Below are positions 1 through 7,332 of a stretch of DNA of 13,660 nucleotides, one piece after another; within the stretch, counting starts at the first letter, position 1, and each line of letters opens with the position of its first letter. Under the pieces are notes generated by a model, which was given only the letters and a program-made list of their open reading frames with translations, did no database searches and was not told the origin of the DNA. A program made the position numbers and the translations under genes. Source of the stretch: MGML01 sp964493985. Lineage in GTDB: Bacteria > Chloroflexota > Dehalococcoidia > Dehalococcoidales > UBA2162. The stretch spans positions 1 through 13,660 of the forward strand of contig CAZBQL010000083.1 of NCBI GenBank assembly GCA_964493985.1. The letters are read 5' to 3'.

Positions 1-27
1 ATTTTTCTCATAGAATAAGCCAGGAAT

Positions 28-60
28 GTTTATTTTACCATCATAGTAGTAAAAATAAAC
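28..60. repeat. AT-rich inverted repeat after the toxin gene
   Basis: Arms GTTTATTTTAC (28-38) and GTAAAAATAAAC (49-60) can pair around a 10-base loop, with one extra A in the right arm. It lies just beyond the toxin stop codon and might mark the 3' end of the toxin-antitoxin transcript. There is no GC-rich stem and no separate T-run on either strand, so it is a weak terminator candidate at best. Confidence 0.3.
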
Positions 61-61
61 A

Positions 62-472
62 CTACTTTCTAGGTCTATCCTGTGGACGTTGTGCCCATAT
101 GATTTTAGGCGTTGCTCGACCTCTTTGTCCTGCCTTAAAATGAATTGCCCCATTAGAAGCATGCACTATTCTCTCTAATTCATCTAAAACTCTAACAATG
201 ATTTTTAATTGCATCCATGCAGGGAATTTAGTAGGAGCTTTTAATACCAATAATGTAATCCTATTTGTTTCAGTAGGGTATTTTTTAAGTAATTTTTCTC
301 TTTTTTCATCGCTGGTTATCCATACAGTCTGACTTCTTAAACAATAATCAATGATTATTTCATCTGGAGCAGAACCATTAGGGTACAAAGGGAATTTATC
401 TATCACGTGGTCGCATGTAAAACCTACTGCTTGAAGTGCTAAAGCAACAGGTTTTGCTAAATCGTTATCAAT
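62..472 (-). CDS. VapC45-type PIN-like toxin, start codon unclear
   Basis: Probable ribonuclease toxin of the PIN-like VapC45 group, encoded directly after its DUF433 antitoxin. The only conventional start is GTG at 406 (114 aa). However, the same frame is open upstream to 535, and codons 472-407 encode an N-terminus typical of the family (IDNDLAKPVALALQAVGF), containing the acidic IDND motif expected at the PIN active site. Further acidic positions are in APDE and ITSDEK. No ATG, GTG or TTG occurs between the in-frame stop at 536-538 and 406. I therefore give the span from an ATT codon at 472 that overlaps the antitoxin stop (ATTGA), giving 136 aa, close to the usual family length. Alternatives are a +1 frameshift from the antitoxin frame, or a start-less, silenced toxin. 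The family call is firm; the start and activity are not. Codon use is AT-rich, unlike genes to the right. Confidence 0.75.
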   Translation of the reverse strand: MDNDLAKPVALALQAVGFTCDHVIDKFPLYPNGSAPDEIIIDYCLRSQTVWITSDEKREKLLKKYPTETNRITLLVLKAPTKFPAWMQLKIIVRVLDELERIVHASNGAIHFKAGQRGRATPKIIWAQRPQDRPRK

Positions 473-1175
473 TAGATATATTAGGTGTCTTGGCTGATCT
501 GGTAAAAGTGACTTTGGCGAGGCTATCCTCCCAATTCAGAGCTTTAATAATACGCTCTTCTTCAATATTGTACGAGAGAGCTAGGAAACTAGGTTCATCA
601 CCACCCAAATACATTCTCCAGATTGAGCGAGTAGGTATTCCTGTATTCTTTATACAAGGTGCTCCAAATTGTATGTTTGGCTTTAGAACAATACCATCTT
701 GCGGCGACCATGAATCGGCAACACCCTCACGGAAAGTCATATCATGAACATTCACTAAATCACGCTCAACTAACTCCATAAATGGTAACTGTCCAGCTTG
801 GCTTGCGGTTACTAACATAGAACCAATTTCAGCAAATATATCAAACGTCTCAGTCCATAATTTTTCCGTAGCAAATGGATGTGAGTGATGAGTTACTTTT
901 TCTAAATAACTTTTCGCCCTTTTGATTTTCTGCATTGAAATACCAATACTACGCAAGAAATATATAACTCTCATGGAAACTAAGTCTTCAAAATCTATGG
1001 TGGTCCCACGACCTGAAAATCTGACTAAATGAGATGCTATTAAACCTTGTTTCAGCCATATTGCCAAATGACTAGGTGTAGGTTTTGCATAGTTGGAAGG
1101 AACGCGGGTAGTTACGTATAAATAACGAGTAGCATCCGGTATCTTGTATAATCCCGCAAAATGTTTAGTCGTCAT
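468..1175 (-). CDS. VapB45-type antitoxin (MerR-like HTH + DUF433)
   Basis: A 235-aa protein with two recognisable parts. Residues ~8-95 form a winged-helix, MerR-like DNA-binding region (THTH-type segment around PSHLAIWLKQGLI, followed by IDFEDLVSMRVIYFLRSIGI). Residues ~164-216 match DUF433 (QFGAPCIKNTGIPTRSIW, then a YNIEEERIIKAL helix). This HTH + DUF433 arrangement is that of VapB45-like antitoxins, which neutralise a PIN-like toxin encoded directly downstream and usually repress their own operon. The length matches the family. The start ATG at 1175 is preceded by a GGGGG Shine-Dalgarno-like run nine bases upstream. The C-terminal codons overlap the upstream-extended toxin frame, which implies translational coupling. 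The gene is AT-rich and is flanked by AT-rich non-coding DNA, which suggests recent transfer. Confidence 0.85.
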   Translation of the reverse strand: MTTKHFAGLYKIPDATRYLYVTTRVPSNYAKPTPSHLAIWLKQGLIASHLVRFSGRGTTIDFEDLVSMRVIYFLRSIGISMQKIKRAKSYLEKVTHHSHPFATEKLWTETFDIFAEIGSMLVTASQAGQLPFMELVERDLVNVHDMTFREGVADSWSPQDGIVLKPNIQFGAPCIKNTGIPTRSIWRMYLGGDEPSFLALSYNIEEERIIKALNWEDSLAKVTFTRSAKTPNISN

Positions 1176-1455
1176 ATTATTGTACCCCCTTTATAGACGT
1201 AATATAATATCTGCGAAGGGGTATAACTTGAAACTATTAGCTTAGTTTTCAACGAATTCCTAAAAAAACCGAACATTTATTCTTATTTATCTATCTAACA
1301 TACTAACAGAAATATCTCTTGAAAAACAATACTTCAAAGGACATTTTCTGTTATTTTATTATTTAAAATTACTAATATTTATTCGTGAACATACTATTAA
1401 TATAGATTCATTATATCGTGGCGGCATAATAACCCAGCCAAAGGCAAGTTTACCT
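1176..1455. other. AT-rich intergenic region
   Basis: About 280 bases of strongly AT-rich DNA between the toxin-antitoxin pair and the membrane protein gene. Apart from the candidate operator and an AT-rich -10-like stretch at its left end I see no gene, RNA or clear terminator. It probably belongs to the acquired AT-rich block, whose right edge is near 1450. Confidence 0.5.
1227..1252. promoter_or_regulatory. inverted-repeat candidate operator of the toxin-antitoxin operon
   Basis: Arms TTGAAACTA (1228-1236) and TAGTTTTCAA (1243-1252) are inverted copies, one arm carrying an extra base, around a 6-base centre TTAGCT. The site lies about 55-75 bases upstream of the antitoxin start. An AT-rich -10-like stretch (TATTATATT on the minus strand, near 1200-1208) sits between it and the gene. 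An antitoxin with a MerR-like HTH is expected to bind such a symmetric site and autoregulate. Binding is inferred; the symmetry is seen. Confidence 0.45.
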
Positions 1456-2520
1456 TTACCTTAACCTTTCAAAATTCTCCATACTCAGCACATACCACCC
1501 TTCTTCCAGTTCTCCGGTCTCAGTCAAAGGTGGATTGATAATTATATCCTCGTTGAAATCATAATATCTGGCTATCGTTATCATTTCCTCATTTACCTCG
1601 AGGGGGTCTAAAACAGGACTTCGTACCGATTCTTCCTTTCTGATAAGGTAATCCTCCTTGCCGATCCAGTAATCGATGACAGTTTGATATCTCCTTGTAC
1701 GTTTTTCATAGCTTTCTAAACTTTCCTTAACCGCTTCTTCCAGACTCGTTAGAACAGGTTTTTCCGATTCATCTTTAAATTGTTCATCAAGCATGTCTGT
1801 CCACGGTTTATATAGTTCGGTAAAATATTCCTCCATTTTCGGAAGCATTTTCTCCAGGTATTTTTCAATATCCAGATTCCCCCGGTAGTGATAACACAAT
1901 ACGCCGTCGATATATTCCTCTTCCAGCGCCTCAATATCAATAAGCATATTCAATTGGTCTAGGGTTTGCTGTTTATTAGGAAGACTTTCTGTGACCTGGT
2001 CGGGAGTCATCGGTGTCGCAGCATATCCTTTCATATACACCTGTTTATCAATAACTATCATCTCGGAATCGATTATCGACTCTTTCTGAATCAGGCGGTA
2101 CCTGTCGGAACTTGCATATTCACCTTTATAATAATATAACTCGACCGGTTCATTATTCGTGTATTCGGACCTGTTATAGGCATCACCTATAACACGATAT
2201 GACTCCACCCTTTCCATTGCCGCGCTGGCTTTATCCAATACTCCTGAAATCCCTGAAAACACTCCGGTAAACTGGAGAGACAATACAACTACTATGATAA
2301 TTACCAGAGGTAGTGATACGATTACTATTCGGTTTCTGGATACTCTATTGTGCAGTAAATACGACCGTAGTCGACTGAGTGAGTCGTTTCGTTCATCCCC
2401 CGTCCGGAGTGAGGAGAATTGTTCAAGCAGTGAAGCTCTTAATTCATTGTGATGATTCACCGGACTAACATCCGGTAGTATCATGTTTTCCAGTCTCCTT
2501 ATTACATCTTCATTCTTCAT
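1456..2520 (-). CDS. single-pass membrane protein, probable anti-sigma factor/sensor
   Basis: A 354-aa protein with a ~63-residue cytoplasmic N-terminus, one strongly hydrophobic membrane span at residues 64-83 (rich in I, V and L), and a ~270-residue extracytoplasmic domain. The outer domain begins SAAMERVESYRV, a phrase typical of LolA/LppX-like lipid-binding folds, and continues with alternating charged strands and helices. The start codon overlaps the sigma factor stop by four bases (ATGA), so the two are translationally coupled. In ECF operons the membrane protein directly after the sigma gene is usually its anti-sigma factor. The N-terminus lacks the HxxxCxxC zinc motif of classical ZAS domains, so if it binds the sigma factor it does so by another fold. 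I do not recognise a named family. The topology is well supported; the anti-sigma role is inferred from position. Confidence 0.7.
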   Translation of the reverse strand: MKNEDVIRRLENMILPDVSPVNHHNELRASLLEQFSSLRTGDERNDSLSRLRSYLLHNRVSRNRIVIVSLPLVIIIVVVLSLQFTGVFSGISGVLDKASAAMERVESYRVIGDAYNRSEYTNNEPVELYYYKGEYASSDRYRLIQKESIIDSEMIVIDKQVYMKGYAATPMTPDQVTESLPNKQQTLDQLNMLIDIEALEEEYIDGVLCYHYRGNLDIEKYLEKMLPKMEEYFTELYKPWTDMLDEQFKDESEKPVLTSLEEAVKESLESYEKRTRRYQTVIDYWIGKEDYLIRKEESVRSPVLDPLEVNEEMITIARYYDFNEDIIINPPLTETGELEEGWYVLSMENFERLR

Positions 2521-3056
2521 TCGTTTTCCCCTTTTTCCATCATCTTGCGCAGGTTGTCTATCGCTCGATGCAGAGTTGATTTCACCGTGCCTTCCGGTTT
2601 CTGTAATATCTGCGCTATTTCCGCCATACTCAAGTCCTCGAAGTACCGTAAAGCTATTACCTCCTGGTGTTTTGAAGACAGTCCGGATAAATATCCGTAT
2701 AGATCGAGATAGTCATCGTATGTTTTGATAATATCATGGGATTTGGTCATATCTGATTTGTATTCTGTCTCATAATTCGATTCACGTTTTCTGATGCTAT
2801 AATGATCGATTATTTCCTGATTAGCTATCCGGTAAAGCCAGTGAGAAAACGGTACTCCCTGCCACTTAAATTTCCCTATATTTTTCAACGCTTTGAAAAA
2901 CACATCTGAAGTAATATCCTTTGCAGAATCGATATCAGCGCTGCGCCTGAGTGCATAACCGAATATCCGGTCATAACACATATCGTATAATTCACCGAAC
3001 GCCTCTGAAGAGTATTTAGCTCTTTCGATCAGGTCTTTCTCTTGTTCGAGATTCAT
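2517..3056 (-). CDS. ECF-family RNA polymerase sigma factor
   Basis: An extracytoplasmic-function sigma factor of 179 aa. Region 2 covers about residues 18-90 (AFGELYDMCYDRIFGYALRR, then ITSDVFFKALKNI, SHWLYRIANQEIIDHYS). Region 4 covers about 118-175, with the HTH MAEIAQILQKPEGTVKSTLHRAI. Regions 1.1 and 3 are absent, as expected. I place the start at ATG 3056, because the protein then begins MNLEQEKDLIERA as usual for the family. An in-frame ATG at 3098 would add 14 residues without similarity, and that stretch contains promoter-like sequence. It is the first gene of a two-gene operon with the membrane protein, overlapping it by four bases, and is divergent from the SDR gene. It probably directs a small stress or envelope regulon; targets cannot be read from the sequence. 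Confidence 0.9.
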   Translation of the reverse strand: MNLEQEKDLIERAKYSSEAFGELYDMCYDRIFGYALRRSADIDSAKDITSDVFFKALKNIGKFKWQGVPFSHWLYRIANQEIIDHYSIRKRESNYETEYKSDMTKSHDIIKTYDDYLDLYGYLSGLSSKHQEVIALRYFEDLSMAEIAQILQKPEGTVKSTLHRAIDNLRKMMEKGENE

Positions 3057-3063
3057 CTCTATA

Positions 3064-3096
3064 ATTATACAACCAGCGAATAGCCCAAAAAGTTCC
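3064..3096 (-). promoter_or_regulatory. candidate promoter of the sigma factor operon
   Basis: On the minus strand GGAACT (3096-3091) resembles the -35 element recognised by many ECF sigma factors, and TATAAT (3069-3064) lies just before the ATG at 3056. The spacing between these two (21 bases) is too long for one promoter. Either GGAAC works with an ECF-type -10 near 3072-3076 (autoregulation), or TATAAT serves a housekeeping promoter giving an almost leaderless mRNA. Confidence 0.35.
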
Positions 3097-3194
3097 ATTT
3101 ACGCATTATCCCCGCTTTACAGGTGTAGAGAGGACTTACTAAATTGCACAATAATGTGTAAGATACTATAGCTGAAAAATCACGTGAGGTAAGC

Positions 3195-3959
3195 ATGAAC
3201 AGAGTAAAGCATAAGATTGTTATTATCACCGGAGGCGGTTCGGGAATCGGAGAAGCGACCGCCAGGCTTTTAGCCAGGGAAGGGGCAACCGTCACGATCG
3301 TCGATATCGACGACGAAGGGGGAAACAGGGTAGCCGGAGAGATTAATCGTACCGGCGGCAAAGCCGGATTTTATCACCTCGATGTGTCCATAGAAAAGGA
3401 CGTGGAGAAGGTATTTACCGAGATATATGAAACGCACGGAAAACTCGATGTACTGGTAAACTGTGCCGGAATCGTCGGCAGCGATGCCCCACCCCACGAA
3501 ATAACTAACGAACAGTGGGATACAGTGATGAACACCAACCTGAAAGGTCCCTTCTTCTGCACCAAATATGCCGTTCCATACCTGAAAAAATCCGGCGGCG
3601 GCAGCGTGGTCAATGTATCCTCCATCATGGGGATGCTTGCCGGTCCTACCATGGTCTATAACACCTCCAAGAGCGGCCTGCGCCATATGACGAAGAATGA
3701 CGCATATATATACGCAAAAGATAACATACGCTTCAACTCGGTGCATCCCGGATACATAATCACTCCGCTTTTCAAGAAACTGGCTGTCGAAAAAGACAGC
3801 TTCGAGGAATCGGTCACCAGGGAAAGTCAGATGATCCCGATGGGCAGGATGGGAATGCCGGATGATATCGCCAACGGCATACTCTACCTTGCTTCCGACG
3901 AGTCCGGCTATGTGACAGGTTCGGAACTGATAATCGACGGCGGCTGCATGATCGTCTAG
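3195..3959 (+). CDS. SDR family NAD(P)-dependent oxidoreductase
   Basis: A classical short-chain dehydrogenase/reductase of 254 aa, the standard length. Visible motifs are the cofactor loop TGGGSGIG (12-19), Asp37 at the end of beta-2 (favouring NAD(H) over NADP(H)), NCAG (89-92), Asn114, the catalytic Ser at 142/143 (NVSS), and the Tyr155-x3-Lys159 pair (YNTSK). HPGYIITPLF follows, and the C-terminal SELIIDGG is typical of SDRs of the FabG/glucose-dehydrogenase type. It is a soluble cytoplasmic enzyme; the substrate cannot be deduced. The start ATG has a good Shine-Dalgarno (GTGAGG, about 6 bases upstream). It is divergent from the sigma factor gene across a short region and is followed 197 bases later by the MFS permease, so an operon is possible but not shown. 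Confidence 0.92.
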   Translation: MNRVKHKIVIITGGGSGIGEATARLLAREGATVTIVDIDDEGGNRVAGEINRTGGKAGFYHLDVSIEKDVEKVFTEIYETHGKLDVLVNCAGIVGSDAPPHEITNEQWDTVMNTNLKGPFFCTKYAVPYLKKSGGGSVVNVSSIMGMLAGPTMVYNTSKSGLRHMTKNDAYIYAKDNIRFNSVHPGYIITPLFKKLAVEKDSFEESVTRESQMIPMGRMGMPDDIANGILYLASDESGYVTGSELIIDGGCMIV

Positions 3960-4156
3960 GCGGATAAATTAACAATCTTCATACTTCCAATATCATATAA
4001 ATACCGTTACAATTAATACCGGAAAGAGTCACTTTGTATTTTCGGTAAGAGTTTAAGCCGGCATAAACCGGATGTTTATATTATCGATTCGGGGCTTCTC
4101 TCCGGGCATTTTTAGTTTATTGGTTCCTTCATGGATAGAAACGGTATTCTTCTGAA
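3960..4156. other. intergenic region between SDR and MFS genes
   Basis: 197 bases without a gene. Several short inverted pieces occur (CCGG-CATAAA-CCGG near 4060; AAGCC near 4054 against GGGCTT near 4092), but none has the stem plus T-run of an intrinsic terminator. No promoter stands out. Confidence 0.4.
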
Positions 4157-5419
4157 ATGAGTTCCTCAGAGAAAGTAGGCACGTTCGCATCACTGCGTAT
4201 ACATAATTTCCGCATGCTCTTTGCGGGGACCACGCTTTCCAATGCGGCCCAGTGGATACAGCAAATAGCATTAAACTGGCTTATCTACGATATTACGGGT
4301 TCGGGGACTATACTGGGAACGGTAAATCTCGTCCGGTCGGCTGCGTCAATCGCGATGATCCCGGTAGCCGGAATCCTGATAGACAGCCTGAGACGCCGCA
4401 ATCTGATGATGATTAATAATACCTGGCTGCTGGTTGTTACGGCAGGTTTCGGCCTTATCCTGCTGATGGGCTTCGACCAGATGGTATATGTCTTTATATT
4501 TGCCATACTCGGAGGTGTTGTCGGAACGATCGACAATACGCTTCGCCAGGTTCTCGTCTTCGACCTTCTGCCGCGTCACCTGACTCCCAACGGGATGGCG
4601 CTGATACAGACAGGCTGGAGCCTGATGCGGTCTTTCGGCCCGACTATAGGCAGCTTCCTCATTCTGTGGCTCGGCGCCGGAGGAAACTTTATGGTACAGG
4701 CTGGCGCCTATGCTTTGATCATTATCACGATATATAAAATTCATTTTCCGGAAAGGACGATCACCACAACCATAAAAAGTTCTCCGGTTAAGAATATTAA
4801 GGAAGGTATTAAGTATATCAAGAACGAACGTGTCACACGAACCATCATGATGCTCGGATTCGTCCTACCGTTGCTGATAATACCGATTTTCACCATACTG
4901 CCGCCGATATATGCCGTAGAGGTCTTCGGAGACGAATCAAGTAAGATACTGGGATTTCTTATGGCATCGGTTGGTCTGGGTGGGATATTCGGCGGTTTTG
5001 TTGTTGCTTCACTCGGAAATATGGAGAGAAGAGGGCTGCTGCAACTCGGGTGTCTGTTCCTGCTCAGCCTGTCACTTGTCGGCTTCGCTTTCAGCAGGAT
5101 TCTGATTGTTTCACTGCTGTTCCTTGTTCTGTCGGGATTTTTTGAGATTATCTTCCTCACAACAAACCAGACGCTGCTCCAACTTTCGATACCTGATGAC
5201 CTGCGCGGTCGGGTTACCAGTGTCGTGAACCTGAATATGGCGCTGCAACCCCTCGGAGGACTTATTGCCGGAGTTGGTTCAGATCTCCTGGGTGGTCCCA
5301 AAATGATAACGATAGTTATGGCAGGACTGGCCGCCGTGGTAGTAATAATCATTCTTCTCCTCTCTCCGACGATCCGCAACTACCGTCTTAGCCAGGCGAT
5401 CAGGCACAACGAGTCGTAA
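4157..5419 (+). CDS. MFS transporter, MFS_3/EntS-like exporter type
   Basis: A 420-aa inner-membrane permease with about 12 hydrophobic segments. The N-terminus (FRMLFAGTTLSNAAQWIQQI, then ALNWLIYDITGSG) is characteristic of the MFS_3 branch that includes the enterobactin exporter EntS and many putative drug or metabolite exporters. The loop between spans 2 and 3 carries a motif-A variant, GILIDSLRRR (72-81). A charged central loop (~195-225, PERTITTTIKSSPVKNIKEG) separates the two six-helix halves. It most likely works by proton antiport, exporting a small molecule; the substrate is unknown. The ATG at 4157 lacks a clear Shine-Dalgarno, and no better in-frame start is visible upstream. It is downstream of the SDR gene with a gap of 197 bases. 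Confidence 0.88.
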   Translation: MSSSEKVGTFASLRIHNFRMLFAGTTLSNAAQWIQQIALNWLIYDITGSGTILGTVNLVRSAASIAMIPVAGILIDSLRRRNLMMINNTWLLVVTAGFGLILLMGFDQMVYVFIFAILGGVVGTIDNTLRQVLVFDLLPRHLTPNGMALIQTGWSLMRSFGPTIGSFLILWLGAGGNFMVQAGAYALIIITIYKIHFPERTITTTIKSSPVKNIKEGIKYIKNERVTRTIMMLGFVLPLLIIPIFTILPPIYAVEVFGDESSKILGFLMASVGLGGIFGGFVVASLGNMERRGLLQLGCLFLLSLSLVGFAFSRILIVSLLFLVLSGFFEIIFLTTNQTLLQLSIPDDLRGRVTSVVNLNMALQPLGGLIAGVGSDLLGGPKMITIVMAGLAAVVVIIILLLSPTIRNYRLSQAIRHNES

Positions 5420-5421
5420 AT

Positions 5422-5555
5422 CCTAAACTCTAATCTCTAAGCTCTAAACAAATTCAAATCACAAATGTTCAAATCTCAATTCCCGCACGGTATTTTTTAT
5501 ATTTTGAAATTCGATATTGTTTAGGATTTCGTTTTTAGATATTAGTGTTTTGTTT
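5422..5555. repeat. imperfect inverted-repeat intergenic element
   Basis: An AT-rich stretch with a left arm (about 5423-5467) made of near-repeats of CTCTAA followed by AACAAATTCAAATC, and a right arm (about 5501-5554) that is roughly its inverse complement. For example, CTAAACTCTAATCTCTAA is matched by TTTTAGATATTAGTGTTTTG reversed, and CTAAACAAATTCAAAT by ATTTTGAAATTCGATATTGTTTAG reversed. The centre holds TCCCGCACGG. The arms have gaps and mismatches. This has the look of a dispersed, non-coding genomic repeat (REP/MITE-like) that can fold into a long hairpin. No transposase or clear target duplication is visible. Confidence 0.55.
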
Positions 5556-5603
5556 TAAGTCTGGTACCGTCCATAGAGGCTTTCAAACTCAGGCATAAAA
5601 GTG

Positions 5604-5609
5604 TAATAT
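5604..5609 (+). promoter_or_regulatory. possible -10 element of proS
   Basis: TAATAT about 30 bases before the GTG start is a reasonable -10 hexamer. The matching -35 position (TTTCAA, 5581-5586) is poor, so this is a weak assignment. Confidence 0.3.
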
Positions 5610-5637
5610 AGATAAGAATAAAAGACGGAGTGAAAAG

Positions 5638-7332
5638 GTGCGCGTATCAACACTGTTCAGCAAGACCCAGAGAGAGATACCGGCGGAAGCAGACACCGTA
5701 AGTCACCAGTTATTACTGAGAGCCGGAATGATAAACCAGCTCGTGAGTGGAGCTTATTCATTCCTGCCTCTTGGCTACAGGGTGCTGAGAAAGATAGAGA
5801 ATATCGTCCGTGAGGAAATGGACAGTGCCGGGGGACAGGAAGTCAACATGCCGGTGATACAGCCGCATGATATCTGGGAACAGAGCGGACGGGACAAGAT
5901 TATGGATAAAGCGCTTTTCACTCTCTATGACCGCCGTGACCGAAAACTGGCACTGGGACCGACCCACGAAGAAGTTATCACTCTTTTAGCCGGACGTTAC
6001 GTCCAGAGTTTCCGTGACCTCCCTCAAAGACCGTACCAGATACAGGTAAAATTCAGAGACGAACCCCGACCCCGAGCCGGTCTCATACGCGCGCGTGAAT
6101 TCCTGATGTTGGACATGTACAGTTTCGACGCCGATGAAGAAGGGCTGGACGAGAGTTACAAAACATTACTGCAGGCGTATAAAAAACTGTACGATCGCTG
6201 CGGCCTTCCCACCATGATGGTCGAAGCAGACAGCGGTGCTATCGGCGGTAAGGAATCGCATGAATTTTTCCTTATCACTGACAGCGGTGAGGACATAATT
6301 CTCCACTGCGAATGCGGCTACGCCGCCAACCAGGAGAAAGCCGAACTGGACAAGGGGAACGCAGGCGGTGGCGAACCGCTGCCGATCGAGGAAGTCCCCA
6401 CCCCGGGCAAGTTCTCTATCGAGGAAGTCGCCGGATTTTTCAGTATCCCCGAGAGTAACACTCTCAAGGCAGTATTTTATATAGCTGATGGTAAATTCGT
6501 CTTTGGTGTGATCAGGGGCGATCTCGACGTGAATGAGATAAAACTCCAGAGAGCTCTTGACTGCATGGACCTGAGGATGGCGACCGAAGAAGAGGTTATA
6601 GAAGCCGGGATAGTCCCCGGCGCCGCTTCTCCCGTAGGCATCACCGGGATTACCATCATCGCCGACGACTCGGTTTCATCCGGCAGTAACTTCATAGCCG
6701 GAGCGAACAAACCGGAAACACATATAAAGAACGTGAACTATCCCCGCGACTTTACTGCCGATATCGTCGCCGACATAGCAAAAGCAAGCGCCGGAGATAC
6801 CTGCCCCAGGTGTGGAGGTACGTTCAAGTCCAGCCGGGGTATTGAAGTTGGTCATAATTTCAAACTGGGTACCCTCTACAGCGAAGCGTTCGATACGAAA
6901 TATATCGATAAGGACGGAAAAAGCCAGTTTCTGGTAATGGGCTGCTACGGCATCGGTCTCGGAAGACTCATGGCCGCCGCCATTGAGCAGAATCACGATG
7001 ACAAGGGAATAATCTGGCCGATGACCATCGCGCCCTACCATGTTTACCTTTGTCCCCTGTACCGGGAAGGCACAGCGGTTTCAACTATCGCTGAAAAACT
7101 TTATATCGAATTAACCGAAAACGGTATCGAAGTACTTATCGACGACCGCGCCGAATCACCCGGCGTAAAATTCAATGACGCTGACCTGCTGGGGATACCC
7201 ATCAGGATAACCGTTAGCCCCCGCTCCCTGGAGAAAAACAGCGTCGAATTAAAGAAACGCTCTGAAAAAGACTCCGAACTTATCCCGCTTGAACAAGCGG
7301 TCGAGAAGATTGTTCAAATTGTGAACGGCTAG
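5638..7332 (+). CDS. proS: prolyl-tRNA synthetase, bacterial type with editing domain
   Basis: Charges tRNA-Pro with proline in the cytoplasm (class IIa synthetase). The 564 residues match the bacterial-type ProRS. Motif 1 lies around 39-75 (GAYSFLPLGYRVLRKIENIV), the TxE-type loop is LGPTHEE (106-112), motif 2 is FRDEPRPRAGLIRAREF (139-155), and motif 3 is GCYGIGLGRLMAAAIE (435-450). The inserted YbaK-like editing domain covers about 225-385, with the TLKA lysine at 277 and the GAASP loop at 328-332, so misacylated Ala-tRNA-Pro editing should be intact. CECGYAANQEKAE (224-236) and CPRCGG (389-394) flank it as usual. The anticodon-binding domain is ~466-564. The start is GTG at 5638, with a GGAG Shine-Dalgarno. 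It appears to be transcribed alone. Confidence 0.97.
   Translation: MRVSTLFSKTQREIPAEADTVSHQLLLRAGMINQLVSGAYSFLPLGYRVLRKIENIVREEMDSAGGQEVNMPVIQPHDIWEQSGRDKIMDKALFTLYDRRDRKLALGPTHEEVITLLAGRYVQSFRDLPQRPYQIQVKFRDEPRPRAGLIRAREFLMLDMYSFDADEEGLDESYKTLLQAYKKLYDRCGLPTMMVEADSGAIGGKESHEFFLITDSGEDIILHCECGYAANQEKAELDKGNAGGGEPLPIEEVPTPGKFSIEEVAGFFSIPESNTLKAVFYIADGKFVFGVIRGDLDVNEIKLQRALDCMDLRMATEEEVIEAGIVPGAASPVGITGITIIADDSVSSGSNFIAGANKPETHIKNVNYPRDFTADIVADIAKASAGDTCPRCGGTFKSSRGIEVGHNFKLGTLYSEAFDTKYIDKDGKSQFLVMGCYGIGLGRLMAAAIEQNHDDKGIIWPMTIAPYHVYLCPLYREGTAVSTIAEKLYIELTENGIEVLIDDRAESPGVKFNDADLLGIPIRITVSPRSLEKNSVELKKRSEKDSELIPLEQAVEKIVQIVNG

Noticed and set aside
3057..3098. 14-residue N-terminal extension of the sigma factor from ATG 3098
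   Set aside because: The extension does not resemble ECF sigma N-termini and overlaps promoter-like elements. The start at 3056 gives the normal family N-terminus.
4741..5379. 212-codon open frame antisense to the MFS gene
   Set aside because: A shadow frame: Arg/Ser/Pro-rich low-complexity product, no motif, and fully inside a clear 12-span permease.
5555..5637. TGGTACCG in front of proS as a possible T-box antiterminator
   Set aside because: Only a partial match to the T-box core. There is no following terminator hairpin, and the preceding repeat element leaves no room for a Stem I with a specifier loop.
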